A stretch of DNA of 64,000 nt from Phycisphaeraceae bacterium (GCA_019454185.1 CP075368.1:2087649-2151648); one strand, 5' to 3'; shown: positions 15,895 to 23,640, counted from the stretch's first letter. A program made the numbers and translations. Notes: generated by a model from the letters alone, not told the origin.

Positions 15895-17004
15895 TTAGGA
15901 CGTGCATGGAGCGGGTGGTGATTCGGTCGGTTCCGGCGGAACTTCAAGGAACGCAGCGACTTCGGGCGGGAAGAGTGCCATGAACTCCGGCGGGAGCGGT
16001 GCGTCTGCGTCAACGTCGGAGAGGTCGATGCCGCGTGAGGCGGCGAGTTGTTCGAGGTGGGCGTTCAGGTCGTCGAGGGAAGAGGGAGAAGAGAAAGCGT
16101 TCTCAACGCGGAGGGCCGCAGAGGACGCGGAGGGATCAGAGGAACGCGGAGGGGAGGGAGAAGGGTCAGAGGGACGGAGGGGCAAAGGGGCAGGGGGAGA
16201 GGAGGAGGTCTCTACGCGGGAGTCCGCATCGTCCTTGAGGGACGATGCGGTGGGGAGGTCATGGAGAGCGCCCGCCGGGTGAACCGGCTGGTTTGGGAGT
16301 TGGGAACCGGGCGTAGAGGAGGTCCGCTCACGTGTGTTCGTGGTTCGGGAAGGCGAGCGCGATTCATCGAGCACTGGTTCCGGTTCGCTGTGCTGACCGG
16401 GAACCAGTGGCACCCGAACGGAGTGGACGCGCGCGAGGGCGAGGTGAGCGGCGTCGATGGGGACGATGCGTGAGAGGCGGTAGAGGTGGTACGCGGCTTT
16501 GCGGGCGCGCTCGGAAGCGCGGATGTAGTCGAGATCGCTCAGGTGGGTTGCGGGATCGGGCTTGGAGCGCGCGAGGGCGTGGAAGTCGTCGAGGATGCGG
16601 ACAAGCACGCGCACGGCGGAGGAGAGGTTGAGGGATGAGGCGAGGCGCGTGTGCGTGCTTGCGCCGGTCTCCATCTCGCGGACGCGGGCCTGGATCTCCG
16701 GGCGCGCGAGCCAGAGCGTGAGCGCGGCGAGGGAGAGGTTGAACTGTCGCGCGACGGAGTTGAGGGAGCATTCGGGATCGGCGAGGGCGGAGAGGATTGC
16801 GTCGGCATGCGAGGAGAACGCAGAGGACGCGGAGGAATCAGAGGAACGCGGAGAGGAAGAGGGAGAAGGGGCGGAGGAACGAAGGGGCAAAGGGGCAGAG
16901 GGCGGAGAAGTCAGAGAGACACCGCTCTGGAGAGCGGTGCCACCGGGAGGGCTGCCGGCGGGGCTGGCGTGATCGGGGCGAGGTGTCGCGGTGGCCGCGG
17001 GCAT
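15895..17004 (-). CDS. Hypothetical HTH-like protein interrupted by repeat-derived low-complexity segments
   Basis: A 369-residue protein of unknown function. A recognisable folded part lies near residues 65-190: SVARQFNLSLAALTLWLARP looks like a helix-turn-helix, followed by a helical region ending in HLYRLSRIVPIDAAHLAL. The C-terminus (ASRGIDLSDVDADAPLPPEF, PPEVAAFLEVPPEP) is acidic and Pro-rich. Ser/Pro-rich blocks near residues 30-65 and 275-310 are the in-frame translation of the genome's dispersed repeats, and at least two other repeat families also fall within the frame. The frame stays open over 1.1 kb despite this. It may be a real gene that tolerated repeat insertion. A 30-bp palindrome lies 58 bases before the start. 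Confidence 0.6.
   Translation of the reverse strand: MPAATATPRPDHASPAGSPPGGTALQSGVSLTSPPSAPLPLRSSAPSPSSSPRSSDSSASSAFSSHADAILSALADPECSLNSVARQFNLSLAALTLWLARPEIQARVREMETGASTHTRLASSLNLSSAVRVLVRILDDFHALARSKPDPATHLSDLDYIRASERARKAAYHLYRLSRIVPIDAAHLALARVHSVRVPLVPGQHSEPEPVLDESRSPSRTTNTRERTSSTPGSQLPNQPVHPAGALHDLPTASSLKDDADSRVETSSSPPAPLPLRPSDPSPSPPRSSDPSASSAALRVENAFSSPSSLDDLNAHLEQLAASRGIDLSDVDADAPLPPEFMALFPPEVAAFLEVPPEPTESPPAPCTS
16095..16185. repeat. Purine-rich dispersed repeat inside a coding sequence (first copy)
   Basis: Contains ACGCGGAGGGCCGCAGAGG and the stretch CAGAGGACGCGGAGG-ATCAGAGGAACGCGG, which recurs with one or two changes at 16810-16915. It translates on the minus strand as a Ser/Pro-rich segment. 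Confidence 0.6.
16274..16312. repeat. Dispersed repeat GCCGGrTGAACCGGC family, copy in coding sequence
   Basis: About 39 bases that match 18189-18227 at roughly 31 positions, including GAACCGGC, TTGGGAGTT and CCGGGC. The second copy lies in non-coding DNA. Confidence 0.55.
16371..16411. repeat. Palindromic repeat GCACTGGTTCCGG...CCGGGAACCAGTGGC, copy in coding sequence
   Basis: The arms CACTGGTTCC and GGAACCAGTG are exact inverted repeats. The same element stands at 21571-21610 in non-coding DNA, with identical arms and a different loop. This copy lies inside the frame of the gene at 15895-17004. Confidence 0.7.
16810..16915. repeat. Purine-rich dispersed repeat inside a coding sequence (second copy)
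   Basis: Shares GCAGAGGACGCGGAGGAATC, AGAGGAACGCGGAG and AGGGGCAAAGGGGCAG with 16095-16185. The shared CTCTGGAGAGCGG repeat follows at 16925-16945. Confidence 0.6.
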
Positions 17005-17061
17005 GCGTCGAAGGTACGCGGCGGCGGAGGCGATGCAAGGGGGTGGTGGGCCGAAAGTGGG

Positions 17062-17091
17062 CTCTCACTGACAGACGTATGTCAGTGAGAG
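17062..17091. promoter_or_regulatory. 30-bp near-perfect palindrome, possible operator
   Basis: CTCTCACTGACA (17062-17073) and TGTCAGTGAGAG (17080-17091) are exact inverted repeats around GACGTA. Only one base pair of the whole 30 breaks the symmetry, and ACGT is at the centre. It lies 58 bases before the start of the gene at 15895-17004 and 180 bases after the stop of the methyltransferase gene. Its symmetry and position fit a dimeric repressor site. A terminator is less likely because the T-run on the plus strand (TTTTT at 17099) serves no gene ending there. Confidence 0.5.
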
Positions 17092-17271
17092 GAGCAGATT
17101 TTTGCGAATGTGGGATGGGGCGCCCCGGGGATCGGCGATGTTCGATGGTTCCAGAGGGACGGAGAAGGGGATTGGGGTCACCGGCCGCAACGAAGAACCC
17201 GGGCGTGCGCTCGGGGCCCCCTTTGAGTCAGTGCGATGAAGGAGGTGTCGGGGGGGGCGCCCGCGTGTTGA

Positions 17272-18069
17272 TCAGCGTGCGCGTGGGCGTCGTTCGCAGC
17301 GGATGAGGCGGTAGCCCAGGTCGAGGGCATCGAGGGTCAGGAGGTGGCGGTTGCGGTCGGCCCAGCGACCCGTTGAGTGATCGGGGGAGAGGTCGGCGCG
17401 GAGCGCGGCGAGGCCGGGCTCCGGGTCGATGCGTGCGAAGCTGGAGATGCAGGCACGCTTCTCGGGATCAAGGTAGCACTCGGGCCTGCGCCAGTAGGCG
17501 CAGAGGAAGCCGTCGATGCAGTCGTGAGGGATGGGGACGGGCGTGATGTGCGGGGGGCCGATGGTGCGTTCGAGGAGTGTGGTGAGCGCGGCGGTGGTGG
17601 GGAAGATGGTGCGGTCGTGGGCGAGGATCTCGGGGAAGTAGTCGCGGGTGAGCCAGAAGGGTGAGGCGTCCGGCGCGTCGGGGATCCAGGTGAGGATGAC
17701 GACGCGATGGCGCGCGACGCGGGCCATCTGGCGCAGGCCCTGTGCGGGGTCGGGCCAGTGGTGGATGGTGAGGATCGCCATGGCGGCGTCGAAGGAGTTG
17801 TCTTCGAGGGGGAGTGAGTCGGCGGAACCCTGCACGCAGGGGGCGGCGAGCGGGGGCGCGGGTCGCTGGCGGATCATGACGTCGGAGGGTTCGACGGCGA
17901 GGACGGTTCTGTCCTGATGTTTGCTCGGAGGTTCGTACGAGCCCGTGCCCGCGCCGACGTTTACGACGCTCGTGGCATTGCCGAGCGCGGCGTTGATCGC
18001 CTGGGCGATGCGCGGGTCGGGGCGACGGTGGCGGGCGTAGGCGTGGCCGATGGTGTTGTAGAGGGCCAT
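17272..18069 (-). CDS. SAM-dependent methyltransferase, class I
   Basis: A 265-residue methyltransferase. The SAM-binding motif I is SVVNVGAGTGSYEP near residue 36, the acidic motif II is LAVEPSDVMI, and FDAAMAILTIHHWPDPAQGL near 95 is motif IV of the Methyltransf_11 type. It probably methylates a small molecule; the substrate cannot be named. The ATG at 18069 has GGGGA before it, and the frame upstream is repeat-derived and not part of the protein. It ends about 268 bases before the next minus-strand gene, with the 30-bp palindrome between them. Confidence 0.8.
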   Translation of the reverse strand: MALYNTIGHAYARHRRPDPRIAQAINAALGNATSVVNVGAGTGSYEPPSKHQDRTVLAVEPSDVMIRQRPAPPLAAPCVQGSADSLPLEDNSFDAAMAILTIHHWPDPAQGLRQMARVARHRVVILTWIPDAPDASPFWLTRDYFPEILAHDRTIFPTTAALTTLLERTIGPPHITPVPIPHDCIDGFLCAYWRRPECYLDPEKRACISSFARIDPEPGLAALRADLSPDHSTGRWADRNRHLLTLDALDLGYRLIRCERRPRAR

Positions 18070-18590
18070 GTGTTCCCCGGGCGCGGCGTGCCGCGCGAGA
18101 GGGCATGGTAGAGGCGGCGGGTCCGCACATGGAGGGGGCGTGGTCGCGAGGATGCGGGCGGATGCGAGAGGGAGAGGATGCGGCGCGGGCCGGATGAACC
18201 GGCCCGCTTGGGAGTTTTGAGCCGGGCCCGTGCGGGCCGCTCCACCAAGGAAGCCGCTGCGCGGCGGGTTTGGACCCAGGGCGCCGCTCGTGCCTTCGGC
18301 ACTCGCTTGCCCTGGGCTGTGGCTGGGACGGCCCGTTGGGCCTCGCATGAAGAGGAGCAGAGAGGCCGAAGAGAAGCACTGAGAAGAAGCGTCGCCCTTG
18401 GCGACTCCCCGCGTTCAAAGGATGCCGCGGCGCGGCGAGCTTTCCACGGGCAGCGTTGCCCTTCGAGGCGGCCTCGCCCGTGGCCACATTCCGTCGGCCC
18501 GTTGGGCCGCACGGACAAGATGAAGGGAGCAAGGAGAGGCGAGTGAGACGAATGGAGGCGAAGTCTGTGGTTCGAGCACTGACCCACGCT
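18070..18590. repeat. Repeat-rich intergenic region with three repeat modules
   Basis: No gene is supported in these 521 bases. The region holds a GCCGGATGAACCGGC copy (18189-18227), a module at 18252-18353 (GCCGCTGCGCGGC, a CCAGGGC...GCCCTGG stem, then GGCCCGTTGGGCC) and another at 18391-18508 (GTCGCCCTTGGCGACTCC, CGTTCAAAGGA, GCCGCGGCGCGGC, a CCACGGGC...GCCCGTGG stem, CGGCCCGTTGGGCCG). The module at 19044-19170 combines parts of both. Each module is a set of stable hairpins. Confidence 0.65.
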
Positions 18591-18992
18591 CTATCGCGCG
18601 CCGACTGATTCGCTCCCGATCGCGGTGCTCTGTCCGAAAAGGAAGAGCCAGCCGCGTTCGCCGCGGACGCAGATGTGAACGACCTGGTAGCGCGCCTCGA
18701 ACCGCTCTCCCCGGTAACTGAACTGCTCGGATGTCCGCAACGTGACCATGGCCACGCCTGCGGCGAGATGGTCGATTGCCTGGGATTCGATCAGTTGGGA
18801 TTCAATGCGAACCTCGCCTTGGGCTCGGCTGTGGAGATACGCATCCCGGGACAAGTCGCGCCCCAACGAATCGACATAGCGGTACCGCTCGTGCAGGATC
18901 GCGGCCAATGCGGGGATGTCCATCTGGATCAACGCACGAGTCCGCTCCGCAACCAGAGCGAGAAGAAGGTCCGCATCGTTGGGCGTGGACAT
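18591..18992 (-). CDS. NTF2-like (SnoaL/DUF4440-type) protein
   Basis: A 133-residue protein with the layout of small NTF2-fold proteins. A helical N-terminus (LLLALVAERTRALIQMDIPA, LAAILHERYRYVDSLGR) is followed by strands such as VAMVTLRTSEQFSYRG and YQVVHICVRGERGWLFLFGQS. The RYVDSLGRDLSRDAYL segment resembles the DUF4440 pattern. Such proteins range from enzymes to ligand-binding accessories, and there is no signal peptide or partner gene to narrow it. It stands alone between two repeat regions. Confidence 0.65.
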   Translation of the reverse strand: MSTPNDADLLLALVAERTRALIQMDIPALAAILHERYRYVDSLGRDLSRDAYLHSRAQGEVRIESQLIESQAIDHLAAGVAMVTLRTSEQFSYRGERFEARYQVVHICVRGERGWLFLFGQSTAIGSESVGAR

Positions 18993-19332
18993 GGAAGGAG
19001 GTTAGGGAGCGTGCGCCCGGGACTGAACGGAGGAACACATTCAGTCGCCTTCGGCGACTCCAAGACGTTCAAAGGAACGCCGCGGCGCGGCAGGAGTGGA
19101 CCCGGGCGATGCTCGTCGCTGCGCGACTTCGCTTGCCCCGGGCTCTGGCTAGAGCGGCCCGTTGGGCCTCAAGAGCGAGGCAGTGTGCGTGTAGGGGGAT
19201 TGAAGAGCACCGAGATTGGGCCAGAGCGGCCAATGCGGTGGCACGGGCAAGGCAGTGTTGGGGCTACTGCCGCGGAGGAATGCCGGTCCCACACGCCGAA
19301 AGGGTGAGACACTTGGTGCTACTGTTGTACCC
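18993..19332. repeat. Intergenic region with a composite repeat module
   Basis: No gene is supported. From 19044 to 19170 lies a composite of the units at 18252-18508: GTCGCCTTCGGCGACTCC, CGTTCAAAGGAACGCC, GCGGCGCGGC, then a CCCGGGC...GCCCCGGG stem around GCTCGTCGCTGCGCGAC and GGCCCGTTGGGCC. Confidence 0.6.
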
Positions 19333-19881
19333 ATGGTTTCTGATTCCTACCCGTGGAAAGCCGATCTTAAGCGTCGGGCGACTTGGCTCCGAAAGCAACA
19401 GCATGAACGGAGATGGTCCGAACCGGCACTTGTCCGTGTTGAACAATGCATCATGATCGGGTGCTATTGCATCCGTAAGCTAGTGGAGGCGAAGTTACTC
19501 ACGGATCGAGTTGTGAAGCGTCCCGTTCCACTTGTGATTTACCCCACGACGGGCAAGCCAGTCACGCTGATGAACTGGCACAAGGTCGACCAGTTGTATA
19601 ACTTTGAGAAAGGACAATCGCAACCTCGTCAAGTGGGCTTCCTGTGTAACCAGATGATTCACAGCTATGTGTTCGTGTGCGGATTCAACTCCCGCAATGG
19701 CTTGAGCTTCATTCTCTTCAGCTCCGACTTCGAGCGAAATAAGAACCTGTACCAAGTATCCGTGCGGGCACTGGCGAACCTTTTTGACGCTGTCGCACGC
19801 GATGGTGTTTGGTCAAGCCACCTCGTTCTCGAGATGACCCAAGACGGTGCGGTGAAAGACTACAGAGTGAGGAATCGGTAG
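19333..19881 (+). CDS. Hypothetical protein, AT-richer orphan
   Basis: An unrecognised 182-residue soluble protein. It starts with a Lys/Arg/Trp-rich helix (YPWKADLKRRATWLRKQQHE), has a middle with VKRPVPLVIYPTTGKPVTLM and ends with strands (YVFVCGFNSRNGLSFILF) and KDYRVRNR. There are several Cys (CIMIGCYC). G+C is much lower than in neighbours (29 of 60 in bases 19441-19500), so it was probably acquired by transfer. It sits alone, next to a repeat block and before the convergent mqnC. A TTGTAC box stands close before the ATG and no ribosome binding site is seen. Confidence 0.6.
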   Translation: MVSDSYPWKADLKRRATWLRKQQHERRWSEPALVRVEQCIMIGCYCIRKLVEAKLLTDRVVKRPVPLVIYPTTGKPVTLMNWHKVDQLYNFEKGQSQPRQVGFLCNQMIHSYVFVCGFNSRNGLSFILFSSDFERNKNLYQVSVRALANLFDAVARDGVWSSHLVLEMTQDGAVKDYRVRNR

Positions 19882-19945
19882 TCATACTTAGTTGTTTTTA
19901 GAATCATGGCGCACGACCTGGACCAGTGTTCCGCAGGACGTCGCC

Positions 19946-21433
19946 TTACCTCTCCACACTCACCGTCACCTGCGCACCCTTCGGCTGCTTCGGCGCTTCG
20001 ATGTGGAGTTTCTTGGCGCGGTGTTTGGACCAGTCGGTGACCTGGAGGTCGGGGCTGTCCGCGCCGGTGTGGGCGCGGAGGATGTCGTAGGTGTTGTTCC
20101 GCTGGGCGGGGGTGAAGCCCGCGTCGCGGATCAGGCGGCAGAGGACGGCCTCGTTCAGGCAGTACGTCGTGCCCGCGGATGAGACCACGTTCTCTTCCAT
20201 CATCACCGAGCCCATGTCGCTCGCGCCGTACATCAGGCCGACCTGTCCGACGTGCGGGCCCATGGTCACCCACGAGGAGCCGATCGAGTAGATGTTGTCG
20301 AGCATCAGGCGGCTGGCGGCCTGCGTGCGGAGGTACTCGGTCGCGCCGGCCATGCGGACACGCCGGCCGAACTCGGCAGCGCCGGGGCCGAGGTCGCGGT
20401 AGTCGACTTCATCCCCACCCTTTCCATCTGCGGCCCGGCCCCAGTTGAACGCACGCGCGACAATGTCACCGGGGAACTCGGCATCGAGTTCGCCGGGATT
20501 GGAACCCCAGTCTTTCACCCGGCCCAGGGGTGTGTTCTCGCGCTGGAAGGGCCAGGAGATGAAGGCCTTGTAGTGGCCGCCGGGGGTGACGCGGCCTGTG
20601 GCGGGATCCTCAACGCCCGCGCCGAACTCGAGGATGGCGCGGTCCTGCCACTCGCGGACGAGCTTCATGTGGTGGATGCGGTCGGCGTGTCCCTCGATGT
20701 GGCCGAACATCATGGTTGCGCTCGTGAACATGCCGAGGGAGTGGGCGACGTACATGCAGGTGAGCCAGGACTCTGCGTCGCACTTGCCCAGGCCGATCTT
20801 GCGGCGGACGGGCGTGGCGAAGATCTCTCCCCCACCACCCGGCAGCGAGTCGAGGCCTGCTTCCTTGAGCTTGGTCATCATCCAGCGGACTTTGGCCTCG
20901 AAGGTTGAGCCGGGGGGATTGAAGAAGTGGACGAACTCGACGAACTCGGGGGGGCTGAAGGCGTGGATGTGGATGTGTGGGAAGCGGGACTTGATGGAGT
21001 GGAGGAGGTTGAGGTAGTAGTCGAGGGGGAGGTCGGGGTTCATGCCGCCTTGCATGAGGATCTGCGTGCCGCCGATGTCGGAGAGCTCGGCGATTTTCTG
21101 GTGGATGGTTTCGGTGGGGAGCGTGTAGGCGTCGTGGTCGTCGGCATCGCGGCGGAAGGCGCAGAAGGTGCACTTGGCGGTGCAGACGTTGGTGTAGTTG
21201 ATGTTGCGATCGATGATGTAGGTGCGGAAGGTGTCGCCGTGGAGGGTGCGGGCGCGGGCGTCGGCCCAGCGGCCGAGCGTGTGGAGGGGTGCGGCGCGCA
21301 GGAGGTCCAGGCCCTGGTCGGGGGTGAGGCGGGCGTGGCCCTGCGCGACGGCAGCGAGCAGGCCGGCGTCGGTGGCGGCGAGGTGAGGGTGCTCGGGGGG
21401 CGGGGTGTAGACGACGGGCTTTGAGTTGGTCAT
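19946..21433 (-). CDS. mqnC: Cyclic dehypoxanthinyl futalosine synthase, MqnC-type radical SAM
   Basis: A 495-residue radical SAM enzyme. The cluster motif is NYTNVCTAKCTFCAFRR near residue 80 (Cys-x3-Cys-x2-Cys), followed by ILMQGGMNPDLPLDYY, HAFSPPEFVEF and SLPGGGGEIF, the order seen in MqnC. It closes the spiro ring of dehypoxanthinyl futalosine in the futalosine menaquinone pathway. Typical MqnC has about 350-380 residues; the excess lies in loops after REWQDR and after SWPFQRENTPLGR, plus an N-terminal lead and a Lys-rich tail. MqnE is the main alternative, but the SPPEF and GGGGEIF motifs favour MqnC. No other mqn gene is nearby. Confidence 0.85.
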   Translation of the reverse strand: MTNSKPVVYTPPPEHPHLAATDAGLLAAVAQGHARLTPDQGLDLLRAAPLHTLGRWADARARTLHGDTFRTYIIDRNINYTNVCTAKCTFCAFRRDADDHDAYTLPTETIHQKIAELSDIGGTQILMQGGMNPDLPLDYYLNLLHSIKSRFPHIHIHAFSPPEFVEFVHFFNPPGSTFEAKVRWMMTKLKEAGLDSLPGGGGEIFATPVRRKIGLGKCDAESWLTCMYVAHSLGMFTSATMMFGHIEGHADRIHHMKLVREWQDRAILEFGAGVEDPATGRVTPGGHYKAFISWPFQRENTPLGRVKDWGSNPGELDAEFPGDIVARAFNWGRAADGKGGDEVDYRDLGPGAAEFGRRVRMAGATEYLRTQAASRLMLDNIYSIGSSWVTMGPHVGQVGLMYGASDMGSVMMEENVVSSAGTTYCLNEAVLCRLIRDAGFTPAQRNNTYDILRAHTGADSPDLQVTDWSKHRAKKLHIEAPKQPKGAQVTVSVER

Positions 21434-21494
21434 GGGCGGCTCCGTGCTCGCACCGGTTTCAATGATTCCTGAAAGGATAGGAAGAGAAGAGGGA

Positions 21495-21610
21495 ACTCAC
21501 CACAGAGGCACAGAGGACACAGAGAAGAAATGGACTTGGTGGTAGGAAGGGATAAGGAAGAGGGGCAAGAGCACTGGTTCCGGCCGCAGAGCCGACCGGG
21601 AACCAGTGGC
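21495..21610. repeat. Dispersed repeats: CACAGAGGCACAGAGG type and palindromic GCACTGGTTCC element
   Basis: The 224-base gap between mqnC and trpF holds CTCACCACAGAGGCACAGAG followed by GACACAGAGAAG at 21495-21530, a purine-rich repeat of a kind scattered in planctomycete-like genomes. At 21571-21610 stands the second copy of the palindrome found at 16371-16411. Confidence 0.65.
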
Positions 21611-21657
21611 AACCGAGGAAGAAACGGCGCGGAGTGCGGACTGAACCAAAGGCATGA

Positions 21658-22293
21658 TTACACCTGGGCGTCGGCTTTGCGGACGGCATCGCAGAAGGCG
21701 TGGATGAGGGCGGGGTCTTTGACGCCGGGGGCGGATTCGACGCCGCTGGAAACATCGACGGCGAAGGGGCGGAGGATGCGGATAGCGTCGGCGACGTTAT
21801 CGGGGGTGAGGCCTCCGCTGACGATGAGGGGGAGGTCGAGGGCGTCGGCGTGTGGCTTGAGGGCGGACCAGTCGAAGGAGGTGCCCTGGCCTCCTGAGGA
21901 GCCGTCGACGAGGATGGCATCGACTTCGTTGATCTTGGAGAGGCGGGCGAGGTCTTTGGCGATGGTCGCGGCGTCGAACTTGATGGCTTTGATGAGGTTC
22001 GGGCCGCACTGCTGGATCAGTTGGTCGGATTCGTCGCCGTGGAGCTGGACCATGGTGGTCGGGCAGGTCTCTTCGGCATCGCAGAAGAAGTCGAGCGAGG
22101 CGTTCTTGAAGAGTCCGACGGTGGAGAGGAATGGCGGGAGGGAGGCCTGGATCTCGAAGGCCTCGTCGGGGGTGATGGCGCGGGGGCTGGCCTTCACGAA
22201 GACGAAGCCGATCGCGTCGGCGCCGGCGTTGGCGCAGGCGATGGCGGAATCGATGTCGCGGATGCCGCAGATTTTGATTCGTGTGCGGGGCAT
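21658..22293 (-). CDS. trpF: Phosphoribosylanthranilate isomerase
   Basis: A 211-residue TIM barrel with the TrpF order of motifs: RIKICGIRD at residue 4 (catalytic Cys), GADAIGFVFVKASPRAI near 25, TTMVQLHGDES near 80, DAILVDGSSGGQGTSFDW with the catalytic Asp near 128, PLIVSGGLTPDNV near 160 and AVDVSSGVESAPGVKD near 183. It converts PRA to CdRP in tryptophan synthesis. The ATG at 22293 follows GAGG; an upstream in-frame ATG would add 19 unrelated residues. No other trp genes are close. It is followed by a repeat-bearing gap and lies 68 bases after the rhomboid gene, in the same direction. Confidence 0.93.
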   Translation of the reverse strand: MPRTRIKICGIRDIDSAIACANAGADAIGFVFVKASPRAITPDEAFEIQASLPPFLSTVGLFKNASLDFFCDAEETCPTTMVQLHGDESDQLIQQCGPNLIKAIKFDAATIAKDLARLSKINEVDAILVDGSSGGQGTSFDWSALKPHADALDLPLIVSGGLTPDNVADAIRILRPFAVDVSSGVESAPGVKDPALIHAFCDAVRKADAQV

Positions 22294-22361
22294 GGGGACC
22301 TCAAAAGAGCAATGGAAAATGGTCAAATGGCAAACTGAGGCATAAGGCAACCGACGGGAAA

Positions 22362-23504
22362 TCAGCCGAGTTCGGCGAGGAGTTGGCGGGCGAGTGCGGC
22401 TTGTGACTCGTCGCGGAGGTTGGGGAGTGCGTCGGCGATGAGGCGTTTGGCGGCGACGGGATCGTTCAGGTAGCGAGCGCTGACGAGGCCGAGCATGAGG
22501 CGGACTGTCGGGGCTTCGCCGTCGGCGTTGTAGGCGTCGAGGAAGCGCTGGTAGGCGATCGAGGCGGTGGCGTGCTCGCCCTGCTCGAAGAGGCGATTGG
22601 CGATCTCGTATTGGCGCTCGCGCGGGAGTGTGACGGCGTGCGAGAGGTGGCCGAAGGTGCCGAGGAGCGAGCGGTAGGCGGTGATCGCTCCGGCGTGGTC
22701 GCCCTCTGAGAGTTTGCCGAGCACATCGGCGCGGGCGAGGGCGATGGCCTCGGACTGGGGATCTGGGGGGCGGGCGGCTTCGATGCGGGTGTGTTTCGCG
22801 GCACGGAATGAGGCCTCTTTGATGGCGCGCCGGCGCGAGGCCTGCTTGCCGAGCGAGAAGAGGTCGAGCCCCTCACGCTTCACGAGGCCGCTGGCCATGC
22901 AGATCGAGGCGACGACGAATCCGAAGAAGTACCCACCGAGGTGGGCACCGACGGCGGTTCTTCCCGCGCCGGTCCCCAGTTTGAGGAAGTCCCAGGTGAT
23001 GTGGAAGAGGATGAACATCCAGGCCGGGAAGGTGAGGACGCCGATCAGGATGAAGAAGACGAAGATGCGCACGCCGCTGCGCGGGAACATGACGAGGAAC
23101 GCGCCTGCGACGGCGGAGATCGCGCCGGATGCGCCGACCATCGGGTGCGGGCCTCGGAGGCCCCACTCGGCGAGCCCGGCGAAGATCGCGCCTGCGAGGT
23201 AGAGGGCGGTGTAGCCGATGCGTCCGAGGCGGTCTTCGACCGGGGGGCCGAAGACGAAGAGGAAGAGGCAGTTGCCGGTGAGGTGGAGGAAGCCGCCGTG
23301 CATGAAGGCGTAGGTGATCCATGTCCACCAGGGGCTGACACCCGGCTGGAGCGCGAACGCCCTGCTGACACGTTCTGAGCCGCCGTCGGAGAGGGCTCCG
23401 TAGACGAGTTGTGCGGCGGCGGCGGCGATGGAGATCCCCAGCATGACGTGTGTCACGAGGGGTGGGCGTCGGAGGTGGACATCTGAGCCGAGCGGGATGA
23501 GCAC
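22362..23504 (-). CDS. Rhomboid-family intramembrane serine protease with C-terminal repeat domain
   Basis: A 380-residue protein. Residues about 15-215 hold six to seven membrane helices of the rhomboid fold with FMHGGFLHLTGN (loop His/Asn), catalytic Ser in VGASGAISAV near 125 and catalytic His in VGAHLGGYFFG near 188. The remaining 165 residues are soluble and helical (ARADVLGKLSEGDHAGAITA, YEIANRLFEQGEHATASIAY), like TPR units. Rhomboids cut membrane helices; the soluble part may recruit substrates (inference). It precedes trpF in the same direction with a short gap. The region before the start has no clear ribosome binding site. Confidence 0.87.
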   Translation of the reverse strand: MLIPLGSDVHLRRPPLVTHVMLGISIAAAAAQLVYGALSDGGSERVSRAFALQPGVSPWWTWITYAFMHGGFLHLTGNCLFLFVFGPPVEDRLGRIGYTALYLAGAIFAGLAEWGLRGPHPMVGASGAISAVAGAFLVMFPRSGVRIFVFFILIGVLTFPAWMFILFHITWDFLKLGTGAGRTAVGAHLGGYFFGFVVASICMASGLVKREGLDLFSLGKQASRRRAIKEASFRAAKHTRIEAARPPDPQSEAIALARADVLGKLSEGDHAGAITAYRSLLGTFGHLSHAVTLPRERQYEIANRLFEQGEHATASIAYQRFLDAYNADGEAPTVRLMLGLVSARYLNDPVAAKRLIADALPNLRDESQAALARQLLAELG

Positions 23505-23634
23505 GGTCGATGTTATTCGCGGGCGGGGTGGGTTGTCGGGGTGTTGTGGGTGTGGGTTGAGGGGGAGGGGTGCGAATCCGGATGTGTGCGGGTTTCGATT
23601 CGTGCGGAAGGTGGCTCGTGACGGGTCACTTTCC

Positions 23635-23640
23635 TATAGT
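23635..23640 (+). promoter_or_regulatory. Putative TATAGT -10 box of citrate synthase
   Basis: TATAGT stands 80 bases before the citrate synthase ATG. It is the best -10 match in the 216-base gap; no good -35 element is seen. The gap otherwise holds no gene. Confidence 0.35.

Noticed and set aside
16095..16945. CRISPR-like impression from repeated purine-rich units
   Set aside because: Units are irregular in length and spacing, partly overlap, and lie in a coding frame; there are no spacers or cas genes.
17062..17110. Intrinsic terminator on the plus strand (hairpin with TTTTT after it)
   Set aside because: No plus-strand gene ends before it; the symmetry extends beyond what a terminator needs.
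18178..18546. Open frames of up to 122 codons in the repeat region
   Set aside because: They consist of the repeat modules and have Arg/Ala/Gly-rich translations without any conserved pattern.
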